Positions 16,796 to 26,384 of a stretch of DNA of 64,000 nucleotides are shown here, in pieces. The stretch covers positions 1-64,000 of the forward strand of contig NZ_JAFEWF010000009.1 in NCBI RefSeq assembly GCF_017355835.1. Direction: 5' to 3'. Source of the stretch: Desertivirga brevis (lineage in GTDB: Bacteria > Bacteroidota > Bacteroidia > Sphingobacteriales > Sphingobacteriaceae). Numbering within the stretch: position 1 is the first letter of the stretch; each line of letters begins with the position of its first letter. The notes beneath the pieces were generated by a model, which was not told the DNA's origin, ran no database searches, and worked only from the letters and a program-made list of their open reading frames with translations. The position numbers and the translations under genes are program-made.

Positions 16796-18052
16796 TTAAT
16801 GTTCCGTCGAGCTATCTTTCATCACAGTAACAAAATCTGAAAGCTCTCGTGTATATCTGTCTAATAAAAGGGCACAGCTTTTCATTGAATCTATAATCAT
16901 GGGCAGTTCCTCTTGTTCAATCAGGGATAGTTCCATTAATTGTGCAACCCCAAGTATTTTTACTACAGGCGATCTTACCTCGTGAGAGATCTTAAACAAC
17001 ACCTCTTCGAGTTCTTGAATATATTGTTCTTTATACAATTCCTTGATCTTACGGTCGGTAATATCCATAGATAGAATAAAGAGACCTTCCGGTATAGGTT
17101 CGATACTTAGTTCATAATGAGCTACTTCACCATTGGGATATCGAAAGGAGTTTTCAACTTTTCTAGGAACCTTAGATTGTAAAACTTTATTCAATTCTTT
17201 GAATAATTCAGTATCATAAATATCCGGAAACAAATCGATCATTTTTAGTCCCAGCATTTCTTCCGCAGAAAAGCGGGCCTGTTTCGTCAAAGCATTATTT
17301 ACATAAATATACCGCCAATCCGGATCTATAATTTGCGCTCCCTCAAGTAAATTGTCTAATACAAATTGATATTGTTTTTCCTTCTCTAATAACTGATTGG
17401 CTTTTTCTTCTACTCGCTTTTCAAGGTTCTGGTTCATTTTCAGAATAGTTTGTTCACTTTCCTTTTGCAAGGTCAGGTACTTTGTTAACGCGAAATAGGT
17501 TGAAACTAATAGTAGGAAGCCTGCAAAAAGAATACTGTAGAACAGCATATTCAATTTATTTCTGCCAGAATTATTGGCTTTTGTTCTTGCATGTAATAAT
17601 TGATTTTCCTCCTTTTGTATTTCCTCGATCAGATTTGCTGAAGTGATCTTAAATCTATCCTTATTATAATTAGAAGCATTGTCGTTTACAGATCTTGTTT
17701 CGATTCTTTTTTCAACAAGGGCTTCGAGTTTTTTTATTCTGGTTTGCTGACTACTATTATCCCTGGTAAGAAATTGAAGAGCATGTATTCTGCTGAGAAG
17801 TGTATCCTGTACAGAAACTAAAAGCGATTTGTTTGTGGTGGCAAATTTCTCCTTATCAATTTCCTGCTCGAAGTCGTGCACAGAATGCAAAACTTGTTCG
17901 GCCTTAAATAAAACTTCATGAGTATGAAGAACCCACAGATTTGTATCCTCTACAGTTCTGTTAACCCTGAAGGTTAAAATGCCTAAAAAAATTAAGCCAA
18001 TAAGCACAATTAAGCAAAATACACTGATTGCTTTTTCAAATGATGATTTCAT
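16796..18052 (-). CDS. Truncated sensor kinase: CHASE3-like, PAS and HisKA without ATPase domain
   Basis: 418 residues. A membrane span at about 8-28 and another at about 170-190 enclose a CHASE3-like periplasmic helical domain. A coiled coil (about 190-230) leads to a PAS domain (about 230-335; VLDNLLEGAQIIDPDWRYI and FILSMDITDRK). The end is a dimerisation/phosphoacceptor helix pair with the H-box ISHEVRSPVVKILG (His357). The protein then stops: there is no N, G1 or G2 box, so no HATPase domain. It cannot autophosphorylate alone; it may be phosphorylated in trans or act as a scaffold. Its promoter has a perfect -7 box. The stop at 16796 has no nearby frame continuing into an ATPase. Confidence 0.82.
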   Translation of the reverse strand: MKSSFEKAISVFCLIVLIGLIFLGILTFRVNRTVEDTNLWVLHTHEVLFKAEQVLHSVHDFEQEIDKEKFATTNKSLLVSVQDTLLSRIHALQFLTRDNSSQQTRIKKLEALVEKRIETRSVNDNASNYNKDRFKITSANLIEEIQKEENQLLHARTKANNSGRNKLNMLFYSILFAGFLLLVSTYFALTKYLTLQKESEQTILKMNQNLEKRVEEKANQLLEKEKQYQFVLDNLLEGAQIIDPDWRYIYVNNALTKQARFSAEEMLGLKMIDLFPDIYDTELFKELNKVLQSKVPRKVENSFRYPNGEVAHYELSIEPIPEGLFILSMDITDRKIKELYKEQYIQELEEVLFKISHEVRSPVVKILGVAQLMELSLIEQEELPMIIDSMKSCALLLDRYTRELSDFVTVMKDSSTEH

Positions 18053-18125
18053 AAATGTAGCCCGCGGCTAGCCCTTTAGTTGCGTGCGTTTTAGTTAGTT
18101 AGTGAACCAGTTAGTTTAGATAGTG

Positions 18126-18133
18126 CAAAGATA
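18126..18133 (-). promoter_or_regulatory. -7 promoter box of the truncated sensor gene
   Basis: The minus strand reads TATCTTTG followed by CAC, the classic Bacteroidota -7 element and start-site context, about 75 bp upstream of the ATG at 18052. No TTG -33 element at ideal spacing. Confidence 0.5.
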
Positions 18134-18249
18134 AAGCTAATTCCTTGTTTAATTTATAGAAAAAATCCATAGCCTATTAACAGTGACTATGATTTTATCA
18201 GATCACATAATGTTATGTTACAGGTCATTTTTCTCGAAGTGGGAGACGG

Positions 18250-18257
18250 TAATTTTG
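18250..18257 (+). promoter_or_regulatory. -7 promoter box of the MFS gene
   Basis: TAATTTTG matches TAnnTTTG exactly and lies 20 bp before the ATG at 18278. It sits inside the longer open frame that begins at 18215, which argues for the downstream ATG as true start. Confidence 0.5.
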
Positions 18258-18277
18258 TATCGTATAATTTATCCTAT

Positions 18278-19468
18278 ATGATTCCGAAAAATAAATGGTT
18301 AATGGCAGTAGCAGGTATGGTTTTGCAACTGTCTATAGGCTCTATTTACGCTTACAGCGTTTGGATAAAACCTATAGAAATATTAAACGGCTGGGACGCC
18401 CACCAATTGAAGCTGGCTTTTAGTCTGGCTATTTGCTTTCTAGGCTTCACAGCGGCATTCATGGGCAAATTTGTGCAAAAGATAGGTCCTAAAAAAGCAG
18501 GGTTATTGGGAGCCCTATTTTTTGGCGGCGGGCTTGCTGGTGCTGGCTTTGCGAGCTATATCGGTTCGCTTCCCTTATTCTACCTAACTTATGGAATTAT
18601 CAGCGGGATAGGATTAGGGTTTGGCTACATCACACCTGTTTCTATTGTAGTGAAATGGTTTCCGGATAAACCGGGTTTGGGTTCAGGACTTGTTATTATG
18701 TCATTTGCAGCAGGCTCGATACTCGCCTCTCAAATCATTACTCCGCTAACACACACACTAGGCGTTTCTAATTCTTTTTATTCCCTCGCTTTAATTTATG
18801 CATTATTGATGGTAATTGCGTCTCTTTATCTAGAAGCTCCAACCGTAACTCCAATTGGGGTTAAAGATTACCATAGCGGAGGCACACATGTTCCTGCAAG
18901 TGAGTTATTGACCGACGTGAAGTTTTATGCTCTTTGGCTGATGTTGTTTTTGAACACAACCTGTGGTATTGCGCTTATTGCAGTAGCAGCACCTATGGCA
19001 AAGGATGTTATCCATATAAGTGAAAGCGCAGCAATTGCATTTGTTGGCGTCATAGGCCTTTTCAACGGACTAGGCAGGTTAATCTGGTCAAGCATTTCAG
19101 ACAAAGCTGGGAGATGGAACACCTATCTTATTTTCTTCCTTGTAGGAGCAGCTTGCTTCGTTGTACTTACACAAACCAGCAATGCCTATTTATTTCAAAT
19201 ATTGGTATTTGTTATTATCAGTTGCTACGGTGGAGCTTTTGCCACGATGCCAGCTTTTATTAAAGATATATATGGTGCTGATAAATTAGGACCGGTTTTT
19301 GGTTATGTCTTAATTGCCTGGTCGGTGGCAGCATTTGCCGGCCCCTGGCTTATTTCTTTAACAAATAACTATTCCACAATATTCTTCACCTTTGCCGGCT
19401 TACTTTCTCTAGCTGCTGTTATGGCCGTAGTATTAAAAAGTAAATTGCAGACCATTACGAATAACTAA
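18278..19468 (+). CDS. MFS transporter, oxalate/formate antiporter (OFA) family
   Basis: 396 residues from the ATG at 18278; the longer frame from 18215 is rejected because a -7 box lies inside it and OFA proteins begin just before helix 1 (MIPKNKWLMAVAGMVLQL). Twelve membrane helices are visible. Family signs are SIGSIYAYSVWIKP in helix 1, KIGPKKAGLLGAL in the 2-3 loop and GLGFGYITPVSIVVKWFPDKPGLGSGLV in helices 4-5. OFA carriers move small carboxylates across the inner membrane, often as antiporters; the substrate here cannot be read from sequence. Monocistronic with a strong terminator. Confidence 0.87.
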   Translation: MIPKNKWLMAVAGMVLQLSIGSIYAYSVWIKPIEILNGWDAHQLKLAFSLAICFLGFTAAFMGKFVQKIGPKKAGLLGALFFGGGLAGAGFASYIGSLPLFYLTYGIISGIGLGFGYITPVSIVVKWFPDKPGLGSGLVIMSFAAGSILASQIITPLTHTLGVSNSFYSLALIYALLMVIASLYLEAPTVTPIGVKDYHSGGTHVPASELLTDVKFYALWLMLFLNTTCGIALIAVAAPMAKDVIHISESAAIAFVGVIGLFNGLGRLIWSSISDKAGRWNTYLIFFLVGAACFVVLTQTSNAYLFQILVFVIISCYGGAFATMPAFIKDIYGADKLGPVFGYVLIAWSVAAFAGPWLISLTNNYSTIFFTFAGLLSLAAVMAVVLKSKLQTITNN

Positions 19469-19475
19469 TATTTCA

Positions 19476-19510
19476 AAGCCTGTAAAACGTTTTCATCGTT
19501 TTACAGGCTT
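19476..19510 (+). terminator. Terminator after the MFS gene
   Basis: AAGCCTGTAAAACG (19476-19489) pairs perfectly with CGTTTTACAGGCTT (19497-19510) across a 7-nt loop. The following T tract is weak, but stem length and position 8 bp after the stop make it a good terminator. Confidence 0.75.
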
Positions 19511-19746
19511 ATAGTAGTCTACCCGTCCAACAAATTTCCGTGCTCCTGCTAATCCCAATCTTCCAAAATCAAAAGGATAAATCAAGCCTTACCTCTAGTC
19601 TTTCTTGTTATTGAAATTTCCTCTCCATTCTTCGAAAAATCTCAGTAGATTGGCCTTGGAATTTAACCACTTATAACATTATAACCTTATAGTTTCTATT
19701 ACAGAAATGGTCTTTTTGCCATAAACACTATTTACTTATCATATCC

Positions 19747-22533
19747 ATGAAAGAGAAAATCTCATGCTTGCTAATTTTGCTGCTATTTTTGATGAATGCA
19801 GTGAATGGGCAGAATGTGGAAACCAAGGCAGGTTCAACCAATGCTCTTTTTTCACAAATGTTTGCCGCTGTTGATACCTTTAGCTCACGCTTCCCGCAGG
19901 AAAAGATTTTTATACATACAGATCGCTCATCTTATGTCCGGGGGGATACGTTGTGGTTTAAGTCGTACCTTTTTTCTCGAAATCTTGGTTATTCGAAGCT
20001 AAGCGGGTTGATGTATCTGGAGTTAATTGCAAGTAATAACGCTTTAGTTAAACGCATTTCAGTACCTGTTTTTCTCGGGGTTTCATGGGGGCAGATATCC
20101 CTTTCAGATGGGCTTACGGAAGGTACCTATACATTAAGAGCGTATACGAATTGGATGCAAAATCAGGCCGAAGAGAGCTTTTTTAGAAAAAGGATTTACG
20201 TAAGTGATCCCGCACCTGAGCATTGGATTGTTAATCAATCGAACTTCATAGACATTGTTAACGGCAAAAAAGTTATAAAATGTTCTATACAGTTTAGAAC
20301 GGCTAGTGACCAGCCTCTGGGATACAAGACCATTCAGTGGAAACTGACAGATGGGAAGAAGATTATAGTAAAGGATGAGTACGAAACCGTGAAAAATAAC
20401 TTGGAGATAACTGTTCCCTTGAATAATGATGATGTTGTTAGGACCCTTTATTTGGAAGCAGAGGAAAAAGGAGGGGCAAAGCAAAAACTCAATTTCCCTT
20501 TGATCATCAAACAGGAAAAAGACATTGATCTCCAGTTCATGCCTGAGAGCGGTCACCTTGTTGCCGGATTACCATGTAATGTGGCATTTAAGGCAGTGAG
20601 TTTTAGCGGAAAAGGAGTAGATGTAGAAGGTATTATAACAAATAATAAAAACGAACAAGTTACTTCCTTTCGTTCATCGCATAAAGGAATGGGTGTATTT
20701 AGCCTAAGCCCTATAGTTGGGGAATCGTACACTGCTTCGATAAAGCTCCCAGGTGGGACAATTAAAACCTACCCCTTGCCAGTTGCCAAGGTTTCGGGGA
20801 CAGTTCTACAGGTACTAAATTCACCAAGAACAGATTCATTGAGAGTATACGTTCTGTACAGTGAAAGTTTGGTCAATAATCAAACATACAAACTGGTTGG
20901 TTTTGCTGATGGACAGGTGGCTTACGCAGCCAATTTCGTAGCAAACAAGCAGAGAATTGGAGGAAAGGTTGACAAGCGCCTGTTTCCTTCAGGAATAGCT
21001 CATTTTACGCTTTTTAACGAAAAAAATGAACCATTAAATGAACGTATCACCTTCATTGATCATCACCAGCAACTAAACATCAAAGTTTTAAGTGAGAAGA
21101 GTGCTGTATCATTAAGAGATAGCGTACCGGTTGATATACATGTAAAATATCCTAATGGAAAGCCTGTGCAAGGAAGCTTTTCCTTTGTCGTAACAGATGA
21201 TTCGCAGGTCAGATCAGATTCATTAGAAAACAATATCCTAAGTCAGGTACATCTGGGGTCTGATCTGAAAGGGTATATAGAAGACCCAGGTTGGTATTTC
21301 AATGGAACAGAAGAGGCTGAATCTGCAAGAGACCTGTTAATGCTGACTCATGGTTGGATCGGATATAAATGGTCGCAGATACTTAATCCTGCAAGCCAGC
21401 CAGTGTATGCGGCAGAACCCGATTTCCGTGTTACTGGAAAGGTATCTAATATTCTTAATAAGCCTGTAGCTAATTCAAAATTGTTGCTGCTAGCGTCGGG
21501 AAAATACCACTTTATCAAAGATACACTAACTAATTCTGCAGGTCGGTTTACATTTCGAAATCTTCCTCCGGTAGATACCGTTAGTTTTTTTGTGCAAGCA
21601 AGGACAGCAAGAGGTAAAAGTTTTAATGTGGGGCTGGAAGTTGATGAGTTTAAGCCAGCAGCGGTTTCGAAACATATTGAGCCTTTGGTTATCCCCTGGT
21701 ATGTAAATGCAGACTCTATTTCTATAAATCTCGTGAAGAACAGGGAAAAAATAGCAGCCGAGCAACTTAAGGGACAAGGAGGCCGCATGCTTAAAGACGT
21801 ATTTGTAACTGCGAAGAGAGTAATAAAGACGTCTAAGAACTTAAATGGAGCAGGTGAAGCTGATCAGATCCTTGATGAGAAAGATGCTCTTGCTGCAGGT
21901 TCGTTAAATGTTCTGCAATACATGGAGAAGTATGTGAAAGGTTTCAATCTGCGTTTGAAGGATACTGATAAATATTATTACCTGAACGAAAAGAGAGTGC
22001 GATTTGTAGTAGATGGCGTTGAGTTGAACCGCTTGTACATGCCTTCTGAGCCTCCTATATTATATGACTATTCTAACTTTATTGAAAATGCCCTTTCAAA
22101 TGTTATGACAACTGATTTGTTAGGGGTGGAGGTGATGTATAACCAACGGTATGCCTCGAAATATTCATCCCAGTTCCTTGAGACTAAGGAAATGATGGAC
22201 ATAAATAACAATTTTGCATTTATCGAAATTACTACACGCTCAGGAAATGGTATCTCCATTAGAAGGACTCCCGGCGTTACCGTGTATCGCCCCTTGCCAA
22301 TTACCTGGCCAAAAGAGTTCTATCAGCCCAAATACCCGGCAAACTCCTCTAAACTTCCCGATTATAGAACTACAGTATGTTGGGTTCCAAATATAATTAC
22401 CGATAGCTCAGGAAAGGCGAAGGTGCATTTTTATACAACAGATAAAAAAGGTACTTACACCATTTTGTTGCAGGGGGCCGATCTTATGGGTATGGTAGGG
22501 TGTAAGGTGCTTAAAATTAAAGTCGGAGAGTAA
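19747..22533 (+). CDS. MG2-domain/TonB-plug-like secreted protein
   Basis: 928 residues with a signal peptide ending NAVNGQN. Residues about 45-150 resemble an alpha-2-macroglobulin MG2 domain (EKIFIHTDRSSYVRGDTLWF). Further beta-sandwich domains follow, including a carboxypeptidase-regulatory-like one at about 560-640 (FRVTGKVSNILNKPVANSKLLL). Residues about 700-840 look like a TonB plug (VFVTAKRV, VLQYMEKYVKGFN, RVRFVVDGVELN, LLGVEVMYNQRYASKY), yet no beta barrel follows; the end (VTVYRPLPITWPKEFY) is again sandwich-like. Such proteins are widespread in Bacteroidota with no proven role; periplasmic or outer-membrane placement is inferred. Monocistronic. Confidence 0.75.
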   Translation: MKEKISCLLILLLFLMNAVNGQNVETKAGSTNALFSQMFAAVDTFSSRFPQEKIFIHTDRSSYVRGDTLWFKSYLFSRNLGYSKLSGLMYLELIASNNALVKRISVPVFLGVSWGQISLSDGLTEGTYTLRAYTNWMQNQAEESFFRKRIYVSDPAPEHWIVNQSNFIDIVNGKKVIKCSIQFRTASDQPLGYKTIQWKLTDGKKIIVKDEYETVKNNLEITVPLNNDDVVRTLYLEAEEKGGAKQKLNFPLIIKQEKDIDLQFMPESGHLVAGLPCNVAFKAVSFSGKGVDVEGIITNNKNEQVTSFRSSHKGMGVFSLSPIVGESYTASIKLPGGTIKTYPLPVAKVSGTVLQVLNSPRTDSLRVYVLYSESLVNNQTYKLVGFADGQVAYAANFVANKQRIGGKVDKRLFPSGIAHFTLFNEKNEPLNERITFIDHHQQLNIKVLSEKSAVSLRDSVPVDIHVKYPNGKPVQGSFSFVVTDDSQVRSDSLENNILSQVHLGSDLKGYIEDPGWYFNGTEEAESARDLLMLTHGWIGYKWSQILNPASQPVYAAEPDFRVTGKVSNILNKPVANSKLLLLASGKYHFIKDTLTNSAGRFTFRNLPPVDTVSFFVQARTARGKSFNVGLEVDEFKPAAVSKHIEPLVIPWYVNADSISINLVKNREKIAAEQLKGQGGRMLKDVFVTAKRVIKTSKNLNGAGEADQILDEKDALAAGSLNVLQYMEKYVKGFNLRLKDTDKYYYLNEKRVRFVVDGVELNRLYMPSEPPILYDYSNFIENALSNVMTTDLLGVEVMYNQRYASKYSSQFLETKEMMDINNNFAFIEITTRSGNGISIRRTPGVTVYRPLPITWPKEFYQPKYPANSSKLPDYRTTVCWVPNIITDSSGKAKVHFYTTDKKGTYTILLQGADLMGMVGCKVLKIKVGE

Positions 22534-22570
22534 TCCGATGGTTCGCACTACAAAATTATTGATGGTGACT

Positions 22571-22738
22571 TAACCGTATTAAATCTCACTTCTGCCCGAC
22601 TATATTCTTGCTAATACTCAGGTAAATAGTACTTCTTTAGCGTGATGTTAAAGCGTATTATTTATTATTTATCTTGTTGATTTTCAATTATTTGTTATTT
22701 TTTTGTATTGATCTGATGCCTTATTTCCTTTAGCTTTA
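22571..22738 (+). promoter_or_regulatory. Two-site promoter P1 (propeller regulator)
   Basis: Sites TTAACCGTATTA (CGTAT at 22575) and TTAAAGCGTATTA (CGTAT at 22654) are 79 bp apart. The promoter is TTG (22708-22710), 20 nt, TAGCTTTA (22731-22738). The distal site is 156 bp and the proximal one 77 bp from the -7 box. The block TTGATTTTCAAT and a T7 run between site and -33 recur in P4. This suggests the regulator controls its own gene. Confidence 0.65.
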
Positions 22739-22830
22739 TCCTGATTTTATCCATATCCATATCCAAATTGAATACCTGGAATGGAATTTTGGGTTATAAT
22801 TAGTATGATACCAATTATTCATTAGTCTCC

Positions 22831-25800
22831 GTGCAGCAGGATCAAGCAAACCGTACCGTCTGGCATACAAGGCATCATAAGCCTTTTTATTTATGCTATA
22901 AGCTGAAAATTCCATCCAAGATATCATGTTTTAGTATTTTGTTTAGGACGCTTTTCTGGGTCCTCTCATTTCTTTCCTCTAATTTGACCGCCCAGGAAAA
23001 GCTTTCGTTTGAACATTATACGGTAGCTCATGGCCTTTCCCAAAATTCAGTTCTTGCCATTACTCAGGATCCAACTGGATATATATGGCTCGGTACCCGG
23101 TATTGTTTAAATAAGTACGACTCGCGAACCTTCAAAATATATAAAAGCAATTCTCAACTAACAGATTCCCGAAGGTCTAATGAATATGTGCATGCCTTAC
23201 TTACAGATTCTAAAGGGAGCTTATGGGTTGGAACAAGGGCTGGATTGAATGTATATCAAGCTTTAGCAGATTCCTTTATAACTTTCAACAAATTCAATGG
23301 CAATACTCCTGGAGGCAATTACATTAACTGCCTTTTTGAAGATCAGAATAGCAATGTATGGATTGGTACAAATGAAGGACTAGCAAGGTTAAGCGATAGA
23401 AAGAAGAAGATTTTTCAGAACAGATTTATTTATAATGGGAAAGGCTTCAGTTTTAAACACTTCAAAATAAACGCGATTTTTCAAGACCACAAGGGAGTTA
23501 TCTGGCTCGGCACGCACCTAGGCTTGCTAGGCGTTCAATTTAAGGGCAATGTAATTACAAGTATCAGGCATTTTAAAAAAGGGATTGGCGGCTTGACAGA
23601 TAATAATATTACAGCGTTGAACGAAGATAAGCAGCATCGCCTTTGGTTGGGAACTTTGAAAAAAGGCTTATTTCTGTTCAATAATGAAACAGACTCCTTC
23701 TCTAACTTTTCACACAGCAGTTTGGATCCGGGTTCAATCGTAAACAATTATATCCGAAAGATCTTTGTTCATAAAAGTGGTAAGTTATGGCTGGCTACTC
23801 AAGAGGGGCTTTCGATTTTTGATCCTCAAAGTAAAAAAGCGGTTTCTTATCAGAACAATCCACAAGACCCTCACTCCTTAAATCAAAATTCAATCTACGA
23901 TATTTATGAAGATTCAAGCGGTTCCATTTGGCTTGGTACTTACTATGGTGGGGTTAACGTGACCCATTTTTACAATACTCCTTTTAATACTATTCGGTCA
24001 GGGAAGAAGGCGAATGGCATTAGTAGTAATGTTATCAGTTCAATGTGCGAGGATGCCTCCGGCAATTTATGGATAGGTACGGAAGCGGCGGGAGTTAATT
24101 ACTTAAATGTTAGCACTGGAAACTTTGTAACCTATAATGATACAGGTGGAAAAAACGGGATCAGTTCAAACCTGATCAAGTGGATATACAAGGATAGGGA
24201 TAATAAGATTTGGCTCGCAAGCCATCAGGGTGGGATTAATTATTTTGATAAAGAGCGAAATTGTTTCGATCACCTTCTGCATAACGATAAAGACAGAACC
24301 TCTATCCCCTCAGACGATGTTACCTGCTTATTAGAAGACTCTCAGCGAAGGTTCTGGGTGGGGACTGAGGATCAGGGATTGTGTTTTTTTAACAAGGATA
24401 GCCGCACCTTTACTTTGCTTCCTCCTGCTTTTGGTGTACCTGAAAGTTGCAAATATATCAACTGGATTTACGAGGATTCGGCTAAGAATATTTGGGTTGG
24501 TGCAAGTAATGGTACTTATGTCTTGTTTAAGGGAAATAAGCAGTTCCTTAATTTTTTCTCTTTCATAGAAAAAAAAGATACACCGCCATCGAACATCATT
24601 AACTCTTTCAGGGAAGATAGTAATGGAAACTTGTGGCTGGGCGCTTACTTTGGTGGACTTTATAGCTTCAGCCTGAAATCTAAAAGGCTGAACGTTTATA
24701 CAGTAAGAGATGGTCTTCCAACCAATAACATTGTTGGCATATTGGAGGGAAAAGATGGAATTCTGTGGTTAAGTACAGATAATGGTCTTTCTCGTTTCGA
24801 TTCTCGTAGGAAAGAGTTTATCAATTATAATACGTATGATGGTTTGCCCGGAAATGTATTTAGTTATAATTCAGCTTGTAAGGCAAGGAATGGGAAGTTT
24901 TATTTTGGAAGTCATAGTGGCTTGGTTAATTTTTATCCGGATAGCATCAGGAAAAATACTATAACCCCCAAGGTTGTTTTCACAGGTCTTTCACTCTTTA
25001 ATAAAAAGGTGATCGTTAATGACAGCACCGAACTTTTGAAGCAAGACATTAGTCTTACTAAAGAACTGAAGTTTGATTATGATCAAAATAGTTTTTCCAT
25101 TGATTTCGCTATTCTCAACTTTATCAAACCTGCAAAAAATAAATTCGCTTATCGCCTGGAAGGTTTTGAGGAGCATTGGAACTTCTTAAGCACTCCTTCT
25201 GCCAGTTATACCAACCTAAATCCAGGAACTTATACTTTAATCGTTAAGGCCACCAATAATGATGGCGTTTGGAATGAAGCAGGTAGAAAAATCAAAATAA
25301 TAGTAACTCCGCCGTACTGGATGACCTGGTGGTTTAGAATTCTTGTTGTATTGATGATATGCCTGGGAGCATACTTGTTTTATTGCTACCGGATCAACCG
25401 GGTTAAAAAACAAAAGATCGTTTTGGAACGACTAGTTGCCAAACGAACATCAGAAGTAGTTGAAAAGGCGGATATCATTACACGGCAAAATGAAGAGCTT
25501 TTCCACATCAATAATCTACTGAAAGAACAGGCTGATGAAATAACGAGGATGAATGTTTTGCTTGAGCGAGACAATAAGGAGCTTTCAGTGAATATTGAAA
25601 AAGTAACCAGAGCTAGAGTAATGTCTAAGGATGTTGATTTTGAGGAGTTCTCGAAGATTTATCCTGATAAGGAAACCTGTTTCAAATACCTCTCGGATCT
25701 TAAATGGGATAAAGGTTATAAGTGCAGGCGTTGTTCCAATGAGCACTACTTCTCAGGTCATTTACCTTATAGCAGGAGATGCACAAAGTGCAGGTATGAA

Positions 25801-26109
25801 GAATCTGTGATAGCTTATACCATCTTCCAAAACAGCCGTATTGCCATAAACAAAGCCTTCTACATGCTCTTTCTCGTTTATTCTTCAAAGGGGAAAATAT
25901 CTTCACATAAATTATCTGAGATTTTATCGATCAGACAAAGTACCTGCTGGTCGTACAGCAGTAAGATGAAGAAGGTGCTTGATGAACGAAAAAAGGAACT
26001 GAAAAAAGATCCGGACAAAGGTTGGACCTTGCTTATTCTTGATCATGATGAAAATTTAAGAACGGTACGATCAGCGGAACGTGACGAGGAGGCGGAAGAC
26101 AATAAATAA
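22831..26109 (+). CDS. Propeller sensor fused to IS1595-transposase-like zinc ribbon/HTH
   Basis: 1092 residues. A signal sequence or membrane anchor ends near residue 55 (SSNLTAQ). Residues about 60-715 hold a dozen or more Reg_prop beta-propeller repeats (IWLGTRYCLNKYD, LWVGTRAGLNVY and so on). A Y_Y_Y domain spans about 750-825 and a membrane helix about 828-855. Inside the cell a coiled coil (about 860-925) leads to VDFEEFSKIYPDKETCFKYL, a zinc ribbon CRRC-x15-CTKC (about 964-986) and a helix-turn-helix (KISSHKLSEILSIRQSTCW). This end matches the N-terminal part of IS1595-type transposases but lacks the DDE domain. Hybrid two-component regulators share the sensor half but end in kinase, receiver and AraC parts. 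Start is GTG 22831; TTG 22939 is the alternative; no in-frame ATG is near. Confidence 0.85.
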   Translation: MQQDQANRTVWHTRHHKPFYLCYKLKIPSKISCFSILFRTLFWVLSFLSSNLTAQEKLSFEHYTVAHGLSQNSVLAITQDPTGYIWLGTRYCLNKYDSRTFKIYKSNSQLTDSRRSNEYVHALLTDSKGSLWVGTRAGLNVYQALADSFITFNKFNGNTPGGNYINCLFEDQNSNVWIGTNEGLARLSDRKKKIFQNRFIYNGKGFSFKHFKINAIFQDHKGVIWLGTHLGLLGVQFKGNVITSIRHFKKGIGGLTDNNITALNEDKQHRLWLGTLKKGLFLFNNETDSFSNFSHSSLDPGSIVNNYIRKIFVHKSGKLWLATQEGLSIFDPQSKKAVSYQNNPQDPHSLNQNSIYDIYEDSSGSIWLGTYYGGVNVTHFYNTPFNTIRSGKKANGISSNVISSMCEDASGNLWIGTEAAGVNYLNVSTGNFVTYNDTGGKNGISSNLIKWIYKDRDNKIWLASHQGGINYFDKERNCFDHLLHNDKDRTSIPSDDVTCLLEDSQRRFWVGTEDQGLCFFNKDSRTFTLLPPAFGVPESCKYINWIYEDSAKNIWVGASNGTYVLFKGNKQFLNFFSFIEKKDTPPSNIINSFREDSNGNLWLGAYFGGLYSFSLKSKRLNVYTVRDGLPTNNIVGILEGKDGILWLSTDNGLSRFDSRRKEFINYNTYDGLPGNVFSYNSACKARNGKFYFGSHSGLVNFYPDSIRKNTITPKVVFTGLSLFNKKVIVNDSTELLKQDISLTKELKFDYDQNSFSIDFAILNFIKPAKNKFAYRLEGFEEHWNFLSTPSASYTNLNPGTYTLIVKATNNDGVWNEAGRKIKIIVTPPYWMTWWFRILVVLMICLGAYLFYCYRINRVKKQKIVLERLVAKRTSEVVEKADIITRQNEELFHINNLLKEQADEITRMNVLLERDNKELSVNIEKVTRARVMSKDVDFEEFSKIYPDKETCFKYLSDLKWDKGYKCRRCSNEHYFSGHLPYSRRCTKCRYEESVIAYTIFQNSRIAINKAFYMLFLVYSSKGKISSHKLSEILSIRQSTCWSYSSKMKKVLDERKKELKKDPDKGWTLLILDHDENLRTVRSAERDEEAEDNK

Positions 26110-26137
26110 ACTCAAAAAAAGAAAAAAAATGTGGTGG

Positions 26138-26308
26138 ATTTTAGCGTATCAAAAGTTTTTTTTCAAACCGAACTATGCCTTCATAATCAACAGGATATAA
26201 AAATACCTTAGGACTACTAAAACGTATTGCTTGTTTTGTAATCCACTGAAAAACAAGAAGATCTGATATTTTTGCTATTGTTTTTTTCATTTAAACCCTT
26301 GTTATTTG
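26138..26308 (+). promoter_or_regulatory. Two-site promoter P2 (PL14/PL6 operon)
   Basis: Sites TTTTAGCGTATCA (CGTAT at 26145) and CTAAAACGTATTG (CGTAT at 26223) are 78 bp apart. A TTG (26278-26280), 20 nt and GTTATTTG (26301-26308, a weak -7) follow. Distal and proximal sites are 156 and 78 bp from the -7 box. A T8-type run adjoins the -33 element as in P3. Confidence 0.6.
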
Positions 26309-26384
26309 TGTTGTTCTACCGAAGGATATCAGCCCTTCACCAATTATAAACAGCCCTAAAGGCAAATAAACAACCAAGAAGAGT

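Noticed and set aside
20134..20556. 140-codon frame on the minus strand
   Set aside because: Antisense to the 928-residue MG2 protein; composition is irregular and there is no start context.
25620..26109. An insertion sequence of the IS1595 family at the end of the propeller gene
   Set aside because: Only the zinc ribbon and helix-turn-helix are present, in frame with the sensor, with no DDE domain, terminal inverted repeats or target duplication; the same fusion occurs in a second gene at 32580-33022.
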